Assembly (NCBI GenBank): GCA_900473685.1
Contig: UCNE01000009.1
Coordinates: 124,001 to 188,000 of the forward strand
Direction of reading: 5' to 3'
Source of the DNA: Hyphomicrobiales bacterium
GTDB lineage: Bacteria; Pseudomonadota; Alphaproteobacteria; Rhizobiales; Rhizobiaceae
DNA: 64,000 nucleotides
A program made the translations under genes and the position numbers. The notes below the pieces were generated by a model. It did no database searches and was not told the DNA's origin. It was given only the letters and a program-made list of their open reading frames with translations. Shown one piece after another: positions 1 to 10,460 of this stretch; positions within the stretch are counted from its first letter, which is position 1; every line of letters starts with the position of its first letter.

Positions 1-325
1 CGCGCAGGGCATTATCGATGGCGCTCCAGAGATCATCCGCCTCTGCTGCATGAGGTGGATAAACGGAGCCGAGTTGTTCGTCTGAGCCGGCTAGCACCAG
101 GGCATGCAGCGCACCGGCCAGCCGAAGCGGTATGGAATCACCGCCCGGCGAGGGATCGCCCGGCCAGGACAGGATCTTTGCGCCGACTGTATTGTCAGTG
201 GTCAGCCGTTCCGAGGCGAGGATGCAAAGCTCTGCGGTAAACGGTGAACCGAGATCGCGGCAGGCGGTTGCCTGCCTGACGAAAGCGAGACGGACAGTCT
301 CTTCTATCGCCTTTGGATCAGGCAT
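1..325 (-). CDS. DUF2332 family protein (N-terminal part, runs off the window)
   Basis: The open frame begins at an ATG at 325 and continues to the left edge without a stop, giving about 108 residues that start MPDPKAIEETVRLAF. The opening (a helix around FVRQATACRDLGSPF, then KILSWPGDPSP and PLRLAGALHALVL) resembles the N-terminus of DUF2332 proteins, a family of unknown function common in Rhizobiaceae. The start overlaps the stop of the upstream MaoC-type gene by 8 bases, so the two are probably translationally coupled. Function unknown. The missing C-terminal two thirds lie outside the window. Confidence 0.75.
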   Translation of the reverse strand, partial: MPDPKAIEETVRLAFVRQATACRDLGSPFTAELCILASERLTTDNTVGAKILSWPGDPSPGGDSIPLRLAGALHALVLAGSDEQLGSVYPPHAAEADDLWSAIDNALR

Positions 326-806
326 CCTCCGGCCTGTCCTTCGGATCGAACTGGATGATGGTCAGCCAAGTCGCCGTCAGCGCCGGTTTGCGCTCGCCTT
401 CGATATCGACGGTGACCTCATAGGTGACCATCAGCATGCCGGCGCCGCGAAAACGGGCTTCGGCCATGGTGAAGCGGCCGCGCACCTTGGCGCCGCTTTT
501 CACCGGCGTCATGAAGCGCACCTTGTCGAAACCGTAGTTTATGCCCATCGTCTGTTCGCGGACACGCGGCAGGCAATTGTAGTTCATCGCCGAGAGCAGC
601 GAGAGCGACAGGAAGCCGTGCGCAATGGTGCCGCCGAAAGGGGTTTCGGCCGCGGCGCGCACCGGGTCCGTATGGATGAACTGGTGATCGTTGGTGGCAT
701 CGGCAAAACCGTCGATGGTGTCTTGCGTGACCGTGATCCAGTCGGAGATCCCGATCTCCTTGCCAACCAGATCCTTGACGTCAGACAGCGAAATTTCCTG
801 CGGCAT
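318..806 (-). CDS. MaoC-like (R)-specific enoyl-CoA hydratase / dehydratase
   Basis: This 162-aa protein has the single hot-dog fold length of MaoC/NodN-type hydratases. The hydratase signature is clear: FADATNDHQFIHTDP followed by PFGGTIAHGFLSLSLL, with the Asp-His pair that activates water for addition to a 2-enoyl-CoA double bond. The exact acyl-CoA substrate cannot be told; fatty-acid, polyhydroxyalkanoate-precursor or NodN-like roles are all possible. It is followed by the DUF2332 gene with an 8-base overlap and is separated from glgX by 82 bases. A purine-rich stretch (GGAAAAGAGA) precedes the ATG as a weak ribosome binding site. Confidence 0.88.
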   Translation of the reverse strand: MPQEISLSDVKDLVGKEIGISDWITVTQDTIDGFADATNDHQFIHTDPVRAAAETPFGGTIAHGFLSLSLLSAMNYNCLPRVREQTMGINYGFDKVRFMTPVKSGAKVRGRFTMAEARFRGAGMLMVTYEVTVDIEGERKPALTATWLTIIQFDPKDRPEDA

Positions 807-888
807 TCTCTTTTCCGATCAAAAACATCCCCCGTTTCTCTATATGCCGCTCTTTCGAAAAACGGCAATCGGGGGGAACCGTATAGGC

Positions 889-2859
889 TCATAAAATTTC
901 GACGTGAAAACTGACACTTCGCGCCGTCACCATGCCGATACCGGCATCTGCCGGAGGCAGCAGGCTCTGCCAGCCCGAGCCCGGCCGGACCGGCAGATGA
1001 ACCGGATGCGGCGCATGGCTGCGGTTAATGGCGACGGCAAGCCGGGTGCGCCTGTTCTGCACCGCGTCACCGGTGGAAAGCAGCATGACCAGGTGGTCGG
1101 CGGTGGCGCTTTCCCAGTTGCCGGTCGTCATTGGCTGGCCATCGAACCGCAGCCATTCGACGTCGCCGTTGCCGGTGAAGAAATTAGTCCCGCGAAAGAC
1201 ATCGAAGCGGCCGCGGATCTGCGACAGGGCTGCGGTGTGGGCGATCAGCGCGTCATCCAATCTGCTCCAATCGACCCAGGTGATGGCGTTGTCCTGGCAA
1301 TAGGCGTTGTTGTTGCCGTGCTGGGTGCGGCCGCCTTCATCACTCGCTGTCAGCATGATGGCGCCGCGGCTGGCAAACAGGGTGGAGAGCAGGCCCATGA
1401 CATCGCGGCGGCGGAAGCCCAGAACCTCGGGATCGGCCGTTGCGCCTTCGACGCCGTTGTTCCAGGATTGATTTTCGTTGTGGCCGTCGCGGTTGTCCTC
1501 GCCATTCGCCTCGTTGTGCTTACCGGCATAGGAGACGAGATCCATCAAGGTGAAGCCATCATGGGCGGCAATGAAATTGACGCTGCGGGTCTTTTCGCCG
1601 CCGTTGCGGGAGAAGATATTGGACGAGCCGGCCAGCGCCGTCGCGAGATCTCCGATCGTATGGCTATCGCCGCGCCAGGTACGGCGCAGGTCATCGCGCG
1701 CCCGGTCGTTCCATTCGAGGAAGGGAGCAGGAAAATTGCCGAGTTGATAGCCCCCCGGGCCGATATCCCAGGGTTCGGCGATCAGGATGCGGTCTTTCAG
1801 GACTGGGTCGGTGCGCATTTCGGTAAGCAGGGCGGCATCGCTGCGGAAACCATTGGCATCTCGGCCGAGGATCGAGCCGAGATCGAACCGGAAGCCGTCT
1901 ATGCCTGCCGACAGAACAAAATGGCGCAGGCTGTCGAGGATCAGCTGGCGCACCACCGGATGATCACAGGCGATGGTGTTGCCGGTGCCGGTGTCGTTGA
2001 CCAGTTCGCCCGGCCGGTCCGCGGCATGACGGTAATAGACGTGGTTGTCGAGGCCGCGCATGGACAGCGTTGCGCCAAAGCGGTCGCTTTCGCCGGAATG
2101 ATTGAAGACAAGATCGAGAATGGTGCCGATCCCCTCGGCATGAAGTGCGGCGACGGTTTCGCGCAATTCGGTCATGCCGCCAGGCACAATGCGCGGGTCG
2201 AGCGCCATGAAGGCGACGGGATTGTAGCCCCAGCCGTTGGTAAGGCCGAGCGGCGGCAGGTGGCGCTCGTCGATCCACGCGGTGATCGGCATCAGCTCGA
2301 TAGCGGAGACGCCGATGCGTTTCACATGGGCGATGACAGCAGGATGGGCGAGTGCCGCGACAGTGCCGCGTTGCTGTTCCGGCACATCGGGATGCAGCAT
2401 GGTGAAGGGGCGGACGGCGACCTCGTAGATCAGGCCGCCGGTCTGGAAGACCGGGGGCTGGCGTTGTGCGCTCTGCGGCGCGGTCACGATCGCCTTTGGC
2501 ACCAGATCGGCGGTGTCGTCCCCGAAGGCCGACAGGCGGGGATCGTAATGGAAGGGCCGGTCGAGTTCGCGGGCATAGGGGTCAACCAAAAGCTTGGCGG
2601 GGTCGAACCAGAGGCCGTTGTCCGGATCGTAGGTTCCTGAGGCCCGAAAACCGTAGCGGGTGCCCGCTGGCGCATCCAGGATCGTCAGGCTGTAAATATC
2701 GTCCTCGCCGCGTTGCATCGGCAGGCGGCGCAGTTCGCGGTTGCCATCTGCATCGTATAGGCAAAGATCGATACCGGATGCGGAGGAAGACCGGACCGCG
2801 AATGCCGTGTCGCTGCCGGTGAGCGTGGCGCCGAGGGGGGAAGCGGGCAGGTTCGGCAT
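889..2859 (-). CDS. glgX: glycogen debranching enzyme GlgX (isoamylase-type, GH13)
   Basis: The 656-aa length equals that of the E. coli enzyme, which hydrolyses alpha-1,6 links of phosphorylase limit dextrins. An N-terminal CBM48-like beta domain (about residues 10-100) precedes the GH13 barrel. All four catalytic regions are visible: DLVFNH (249-254), GIDGFRFD with nucleophile Asp326, AEPWD with acid Glu362, and AAHDG with His433-Asp434. It belongs with the glg genes upstream on the same strand but is separated from pgm by about 3.1 kb that holds three unrelated genes, so it is likely transcribed on its own. It should act after GlgP in glycogen breakdown. Confidence 0.95.
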   Translation of the reverse strand: MPNLPASPLGATLTGSDTAFAVRSSSASGIDLCLYDADGNRELRRLPMQRGEDDIYSLTILDAPAGTRYGFRASGTYDPDNGLWFDPAKLLVDPYARELDRPFHYDPRLSAFGDDTADLVPKAIVTAPQSAQRQPPVFQTGGLIYEVAVRPFTMLHPDVPEQQRGTVAALAHPAVIAHVKRIGVSAIELMPITAWIDERHLPPLGLTNGWGYNPVAFMALDPRIVPGGMTELRETVAALHAEGIGTILDLVFNHSGESDRFGATLSMRGLDNHVYYRHAADRPGELVNDTGTGNTIACDHPVVRQLILDSLRHFVLSAGIDGFRFDLGSILGRDANGFRSDAALLTEMRTDPVLKDRILIAEPWDIGPGGYQLGNFPAPFLEWNDRARDDLRRTWRGDSHTIGDLATALAGSSNIFSRNGGEKTRSVNFIAAHDGFTLMDLVSYAGKHNEANGEDNRDGHNENQSWNNGVEGATADPEVLGFRRRDVMGLLSTLFASRGAIMLTASDEGGRTQHGNNNAYCQDNAITWVDWSRLDDALIAHTAALSQIRGRFDVFRGTNFFTGNGDVEWLRFDGQPMTTGNWESATADHLVMLLSTGDAVQNRRTRLAVAINRSHAPHPVHLPVRPGSGWQSLLPPADAGIGMVTARSVSFHVEIL

Positions 2860-3766
2860 CGGGGCACCTTGGGATGATGTGGGGACTTCGGAGGTTTCGT
2901 ATCAGATTGGTTTGACAGTGATTTGTCCTCGCTTTCGGCTTTGTTGCAAGCGGTATTGTTCTTACCCTCCCCTTGAGGGGGAGTAGCGTTCCCTCTTCTC
3001 CCCGATGGGGAGAAGAGGGAGATCGCGGTACTTTCCACGGGCTATAGCCACGCCCGGAAAATCCGCCGTGGTTTTCTCTGATGCTTATTCGGCCGGGGCG
3101 CTGGAAAGTGCCGGAGCTAAATAAGATTATATGACGCCTTCCGGCGCCCCGTTCGGTGTTTTCTGCCGCGCTTCTCAGGTTCTTCTGCGCTTTCCGCTCT
3201 GACAGGAAAGCCTCCAATGCCCCAGCCCGGCCGCTTATCCGCCAAGCCTTCCAATGTGGCGGGGTTCAGCCCTGGACCGTCCACAAGACGGCGTGGCTAC
3301 CCGGCACGCCCGGTTCATTTGCGAACCGGAGGAGAACCGCCTTTCACGCAGCCCCGGGGATTTTGCGCGCGTTTCGCCAAATCCTTCGGGCACCGGCCCC
3401 ACCTCGCCGGTAACGCAAACCGGTGTATCCAATGGCAGGACAAGATGAGTGTGCCACGGTTTTGAGGGGCGGGGATTTGCGGGGATGATCTTTGTGAGCG
3501 GTGGAGGGCGGCGATTACGGGTGAAATTTTATGTAAGTATTTGAAATTGAACGAGAGAATGCCGTTCTTTCCCGCTGAAACTGGGCGGGGGCGCCCACCC
3601 CTGAGGAGGCAGATATTTCCTCCGTCATCCCCGCTGCAAGGACTGACATGACGGAGATTTGAGGCCCCCCAAAAAATCCTTGCCGGAGATGATTACCGGA
3701 AATAGTGGGTAACAGCGCTGATCAGCCGGGCTCCCCGCGACTTTCAAGCTGTCCGCAAAGCGTTCG
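2860..3766. other. about 900-base gene-free region with palindromic elements
   Basis: I see no convincing gene here; the open frames have poor composition and no recognisable family. The region carries a strong hairpin (2991-3019), a second C/G-rich hairpin (2966-2983), and between about 3086 and 3435 a run of short hairpins: GACGCC/GGCGCC with loop TTCC (3133-3148), CCGCC/GGCGG (3239-3262), CCGTC/GACGG (3277-3291), CCGGTTC/GAACCGG (3310-3329). These could be a mosaic of repeats or an unrecognised structured RNA. The glgX promoter must lie near its right-hand start, but I could not identify it. Confidence 0.5.
2966..3019. repeat. palindromic intergenic repeat (two G/C-rich hairpins)
   Basis: Two inverted repeats follow each other. 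The first is CTCCCC/GGGGAG around loop TTGAG. The second is a perfect 13-bp stem, CCCTCTTCTCCCC with its complement around a GAT loop (2991-3019). The CTCCCC...GGGGAG motif recurs in a related element at 5950-5972. This is typical of dispersed palindromic elements in rhizobial intergenic DNA; a terminator role is possible but there is no adjoining T-run. Confidence 0.55.
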
Positions 3767-4483
3767 TTACCGGCTTGCCTCGCGCAGGAAACGGCCGGCA
3801 GCCCAGCCGCGGATGCCGTCTTCGGTGGAGACGCGGCACCAGCGCTGGCCGGCCGACATGCGGCAACCCATGTTGCGCAGCAATTCGCCGTTGACCAGTT
3901 GGGCGACGACGCGGCCCTGCGACGAGGGCAGGGTGCGGATGTTCAATGTGTCGTTCGAGGAGACGCCGGACACCTGCCACCAGTCAGGTCCGCCAGACAG
4001 GCCGTCGGCATAATCGCCAGCCGGTTGCGGTTTGGCGGCGACGGCGCCGGTGGCGCTGACCGAAAGGGTGTAACGGGCCGTCTCGTTGCGCCGGGCGGCA
4101 TTGCGCATCAGGTAGACGGTGATCTTATAGTCACCGCTGGAGGGAACTCTGGCCTGGAAACGATTGCCCTCGCTGGAGCCGGCGAACATGGCTTCGGCAG
4201 CGCCGGGGGCGGTCACGTTGAAATAATTGCTGGCATTGCTGGTCTGCAGATCGACGGTCAGCCGCTGGCCGGCCGACAGGTCGACATGATACTCGACGCT
4301 TTCATAGCCGCGAACGGTATCGCGCACGACGGTGCCGGATTTGCCGCGGGGGAAGGCAAGCCGCTCGTTCGCCGTCTGGGCTGAGCTGACGGTCGGTAGG
4401 CTGACGAAGGCGAACGCTGCAAGGAAGAGGCCGACGCCAAGGACGAAAGCCGATGGTTTTCGGGCGGTTTTGGTCAACGTCAT
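3767..4483 (-). CDS. secreted protein with bacterial SH3 domain
   Basis: The protein has 238 residues if it starts at MTLTKTARKP, which has GGAGA at good spacing; an ATG 12 bases upstream is the alternative. A signal peptide with hydrophobic core AFVLGVGLFLAAFAFV ends near VSSAQT, so the protein is exported. The middle (residues about 45-145) looks like a beta-rich pre-peptidase-type domain (GYESVEYHVDLSAGQRLTVDL). The C-terminal 75 residues form a bacterial SH3 domain (LNIRTLPSSQGRVVAQLVNGE ... GWAAGRFL). SH3 domains of this kind often bind peptidoglycan, so a periplasmic cell-wall role is plausible but unproven. It lies divergent from the aldo/keto reductase gene. Confidence 0.8.
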   Translation of the reverse strand: MTLTKTARKPSAFVLGVGLFLAAFAFVSLPTVSSAQTANERLAFPRGKSGTVVRDTVRGYESVEYHVDLSAGQRLTVDLQTSNASNYFNVTAPGAAEAMFAGSSEGNRFQARVPSSGDYKITVYLMRNAARRNETARYTLSVSATGAVAAKPQPAGDYADGLSGGPDWWQVSGVSSNDTLNIRTLPSSQGRVVAQLVNGELLRNMGCRMSAGQRWCRVSTEDGIRGWAAGRFLREASR

Positions 4484-4665
4484 GTCAGTCTCCATCTAAT
4501 CTGCCAGCGGCGGGAATCTCGCAACGGTGGCAACTTATTCCGTCTTCGCGTCTCCCGTCTATAACCCTTCGTTGTATCGGCGTTGCCGGGCCGGTATATG
4601 TTGCGGAACGGGCCGCTGCCGATCATTGTCCGTTTTTGAAACCACCGAGCGAGTGTCTCCGCATC

Positions 4666-5577
4666 ATGTCATCCCGTATCCAGCTTCATCGCGACGGCCC
4701 TGAATTTTCCAGAATGGTCTGGGGCGCGTTTCGCATTGCCGGCAATCCGGAAACGAGCGGGATCGCCTCGATCGCTCGCACTGTCGATACGTGCCTCGAT
4801 GCCGGGATCACCACGATCGACCATGCCGATATCTATGGCGGTTACCGCGTCGAAGCGCTGTTCGGCGCGATGCTGGCCACCCGCCCGGACCTGCGCAACC
4901 GGATCGAGCTGGTGACGAAATGCGGCATCGCGCTGACCGGCCCGGCGCGGCCGGAACACCGGGTCAAGCACTATAACAGCACGGCCGGGCATATCCGCCT
5001 GTCGCTGGAAAATTCGCTGCGCAACCTGAAGACCGATCATGTCGACCTGCTGCTTCTGCATCGGCCCGATCCGCTGCTGGATGCGGCCGAAGTGGCCGGC
5101 GTGCTGGAGGCGCTGGTGAAGGAAGGCAAGACGCGCTCCGTCGGCGTCTCGAACTACACGTCGTCGCAGGTCGCGCTACTGCAAGCGAAGCTCAACATTC
5201 CGCTCGTCGCCAACCAGATCGAGCTTTCGGTCAGCCATACGGTGCCGCTCACCGATGGAACGCTGGACGATTGCCAGCGCCTGGGGATCGCGCCGATGGC
5301 ATGGTCGCCGCTGGGAGGTGGACGCCTGTTCGACCGGGAGAAAGGCAATCCGCGGCTTGTCGATCTCTTGACCGCTCTTGCTGCCCAATATGGCGTTCCC
5401 GGACCGGGTACGGTCGCGCTGGCATGGTTACTGCGATTGCCGTCGAAACCGTTGCCAATTATCGGCTCGACCGATCCCGAGCGGGTGAAGGGGCTGGCGC
5501 GGGCTACGGAGATCGAGTTTGATCTGCAGGATTGGTTTCAGGTGCTTGAAGTGGCGACGGGGCGGCCGGTGGCGTAG
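4666..5577 (+). CDS. aldo/keto reductase (YdhF-like)
   Basis: The 303-aa NADPH-dependent oxidoreductase has a TIM-barrel fold. The AKR catalytic tetrad can be assigned: Asp and Tyr in TTIDHADIYGGY, Lys in ELVTKCG, and His in LLLLHRPDP. NADP contacts follow in GVSNYTSSQ and the late PIIGSTDPERV segment. I chose the ATG at 4666 because homology starts at once (IQLHRDGPEFSRMVWGAFRI); a longer frame from 4453 would overlap the divergent SH3 gene and adds 71 low-quality residues. Substrate unknown. A dispersed repeat follows the stop codon. Confidence 0.88.
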   Translation: MSSRIQLHRDGPEFSRMVWGAFRIAGNPETSGIASIARTVDTCLDAGITTIDHADIYGGYRVEALFGAMLATRPDLRNRIELVTKCGIALTGPARPEHRVKHYNSTAGHIRLSLENSLRNLKTDHVDLLLLHRPDPLLDAAEVAGVLEALVKEGKTRSVGVSNYTSSQVALLQAKLNIPLVANQIELSVSHTVPLTDGTLDDCQRLGIAPMAWSPLGGGRLFDREKGNPRLVDLLTALAAQYGVPGPGTVALAWLLRLPSKPLPIIGSTDPERVKGLARATEIEFDLQDWFQVLEVATGRPVA

Positions 5578-5595
5578 AGCCGTTTTCTTCGAGAC

Positions 5596-5669
5596 GCGAA
5601 AGCGCTCTATCTCTTTGTTTTGGCGCAATTCCGGATGCAAAACCGTTGCGCACTTTTGCCGGGATTGCT
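5596..5669. repeat. dispersed rhizobial intergenic repeat
   Basis: Read on the minus strand this segment contains AAAAGTGCGCAACGGTTTTG, TCCGGAATTGCGC and AAAACAAAGAGATAGAGCG. I recognise this order as a repeat found many times in Rhizobiaceae intergenic regions. It fills the whole gap between the convergent aldo/keto reductase and the 69-aa gene. Recognition is from memory, not from a search. Confidence 0.55.
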
Positions 5670-5878
5670 TAGGGCAGCAGCTTTACCAGTTGCCATTCGC
5701 CGTTGGTATCTTTCTCGACGCGCTTGTTGCCGCGATAGCAGCGCAGTTTGCCGGCCTGCTTGTCCATGACGAGGCGGGTGGGCGTGGATTTGGACTTGCC
5801 GTTTTCACCAATGGCAGCAGTCAGCGCTTCCTTGAATTTACCGGCCTTGTAGAGGGCGACAAGATCGTCGTCGGTCAT
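5669..5878 (-). CDS. small hypothetical protein, 69 aa
   Basis: This is a short, charged protein (MTDDDLVALYKAGKFKEAL ... RCYRGNKRVEKDTNGEWQLVKLLP). It has no signal peptide or membrane segment. The N-terminal half is predicted helical, the C-terminal half beta-rich with a CYRGNKR patch. It is credible because its codon pattern is GC3-rich like its neighbours and it fits between two repeat elements without overlap. I do not recognise a family, and no function can be given. It sits between convergent aldo/keto reductase and pgm, and is probably monocistronic. Confidence 0.55.
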   Translation of the reverse strand: MTDDDLVALYKAGKFKEALTAAIGENGKSKSTPTRLVMDKQAGKLRCYRGNKRVEKDTNGEWQLVKLLP

Positions 5879-5934
5879 TGTCGCAATTCCTTGTGCGGCT
5901 GTGGTTGGAATACCGTTTGGCGGTCACCCCACCC

Positions 5935-5990
5935 CGGCACTGCGTGCCGACCCTCCCCCTCAAGGGGAGGGTGACGGAGGCTATGCCTCC
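5935..5990. repeat. triple-palindrome mosaic element
   Basis: Three adjoining hairpins: CGGCA/TGCCG (5935-5949), ACCCTCCCC/GGGGAGGGT (5950-5972) and GGAGGC/GCCTCC (5976-5990). The central stem shares its CTCCCC/GGGGAG core with the element at 2966-2983. It lies just downstream of pgm and may also act as an mRNA 3'-end hairpin, but no T-run follows on the minus strand. Confidence 0.55.
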
Positions 5991-6004
5991 CTTAGCGTAT
6001 CCGG

Positions 6005-9077
<3,073 letters not shown>

Positions 9078-9079
9078 GC

Positions 9080-10339
9080 TCACAGATCCAGCTTGTCAAT
9101 CATCGCCTGGGTGATCAGGCATATGCCGTTTTCCGAGCGGCGGAAGCGCTTGGCGTCGAATTCCGGATCCTCGCCGACGACGAGGCCTTCCGGAATGACG
9201 ACGCGGCTGTCGATGACGACGTTGCTCAGCTGGGTGTGCCGGCCGATCTTGACGTTCGGCAGGATGACGGCCCCATCGAGACGGGAATAGGAATTCACCC
9301 GGACGCCGGTAAACAGCATGGAGCGGTTGAGCGACGCGCCGGAAATGATGCAATCGCCTGACACGAGTGAGGAGGTGGCGGACCCACGGCGGTTTTCGTC
9401 GTCATGGACGAATTTTGCCGGCGGCTTGATTTCGGCGAACGTCCAGATCGGCCAGGTGCCGTCGTAGATGTCGAGTTCCGGCGTGACATGGGTGAGGTCG
9501 ATGTTAGCCTGCCAATAGGCATCGATCGTGCCGACATCGCGCCAATAGGCTTCGCGCTCGAAATCGGAGCGAACGCAGGACTGGTTGAAGCGGTGGGCGA
9601 CGGCTTTGCCGTGCTGGACGATATAGGGGATGATGTCCTTGCCAAAATCGCGGCTCGATGTCGGATCGGCGGCGTCGCGGCGTAGCACATCCATCAGGAA
9701 CTTGGTGTGGAAGACATAGATGCCCATCGAGGCCAGCGCCATCTCCGGATTGCCGGGAATGCCCGGCGGGTCGGCCGGCTTTTCAACGAAGGCGATGATC
9801 TGGTCTTTCTCATCGACATGCATGACGCCGAAGCCGGTCGCTTCCATGCGCGGCACTTCCAGGCAGCCGATGGTGACGTCGGCGCCGGAATCGACGTGCT
9901 GTTGCAGCATCAATTCGTAGTCCATCTTGTAGACATGGTCGCCGGCCAGGATGACCATGTATTCGACGCCGTGATCCTCGATGATGTCGATGTTCTGGTA
10001 GACGGCGTCGGCGGTGCCTTCATACCACTGCGTCTCGGAGACGCGCTGGGAGGCGGGCAGGATGTCGAAACTTTCGTTACGCTCCGGGCGCAGGAAGTTC
10101 CAGCCGCGCTGCAGGTGGCGGATCAGCGAATGCGCCTTGTACTGGGTCGCGACGCCGATGCGGCGGATACCGGAATTGAGCGCGTTGGAGAGCGCGAAAT
10201 CGATGATGCGGGCCTTGCCGCCGAAATAGACCGCGGGCTTGGCGCGGCGATCGGTCAATTCCTTCAGGCGGCTTCCGCGTCCGCCGGCAAGGACATAGGC
10301 CATTGCATCACGGGCGAGGGGCTGGGTGCGTTTTTCCAT
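9080..10339 (-). CDS. glgC: glucose-1-phosphate adenylyltransferase (ADP-glucose pyrophosphorylase)
   Basis: GlgC catalyses the committed step of glycogen synthesis, ATP plus glucose-1-phosphate to ADP-glucose. The 419-aa length is normal. The N-terminal nucleotidyltransferase domain has [15 protein letters not shown], the effector-region [15 protein letters not shown], and the substrate-binding EKP (FVEKPADPP). A left-handed beta-helix repeat domain forms the C-terminus (about 300-400). A strong ribosome binding site (GGGAGGAAATTCA) precedes the ATG. The 121-base gap to glgB contains a hairpin (GGCGGG/CCCGCC, 10430-10450), so mRNA levels may differ across this junction. Allosteric control is expected from the family, but the effector cannot be read here. 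Confidence 0.96.
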   Translation of the reverse strand: MEKRTQPLARDAMAYVLAGGRGSRLKELTDRRAKPAVYFGGKARIIDFALSNALNSGIRRIGVATQYKAHSLIRHLQRGWNFLRPERNESFDILPASQRVSETQWYEGTADAVYQNIDIIEDHGVEYMVILAGDHVYKMDYELMLQQHVDSGADVTIGCLEVPRMEATGFGVMHVDEKDQIIAFVEKPADPPGIPGNPEMALASMGIYVFHTKFLMDVLRRDAADPTSSRDFGKDIIPYIVQHGKAVAHRFNQSCVRSDFEREAYWRDVGTIDAYWQANIDLTHVTPELDIYDGTWPIWTFAEIKPPAKFVHDDENRRGSATSSLVSGDCIISGASLNRSMLFTGVRVNSYSRLDGAVILPNVKIGRHTQLSNVVIDSRVVIPEGLVVGEDPEFDAKRFRRSENGICLITQAMIDKLDL

Positions 10340-10460
10340 TGAATTTCCTCCCGATAGTATGGTTCCCGGATGGTTTGATCACTCTGGGAACCCGTGTCCT
10401 CTCCAATTATTCTTGTCGCCCACGAGGTTGGCGGGTCTTGGGAGCCCGCCTTGCCGTGCG

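Noticed and set aside
904..2640. 578-codon open frame antisense to glgX
   Set aside because: Shadow of glgX, whose catalytic motifs are intact on the minus strand.
3086..3435. RNase P RNA, tmRNA, SRP RNA or a cobalamin riboswitch in the hairpin-rich gap
   Set aside because: The core signatures of these RNAs (for example GAGGAAAGTCCGGGCTCC of RNase P, the tmRNA tag frame, the SRP GGAAGGAAGCAGC loop, the B12-box) are not present on either strand.
4453..4665. N-terminal extension of the aldo/keto reductase
   Set aside because: The 71 extra residues do not resemble the family and would overlap the divergent SH3 gene; homology begins at 4666.
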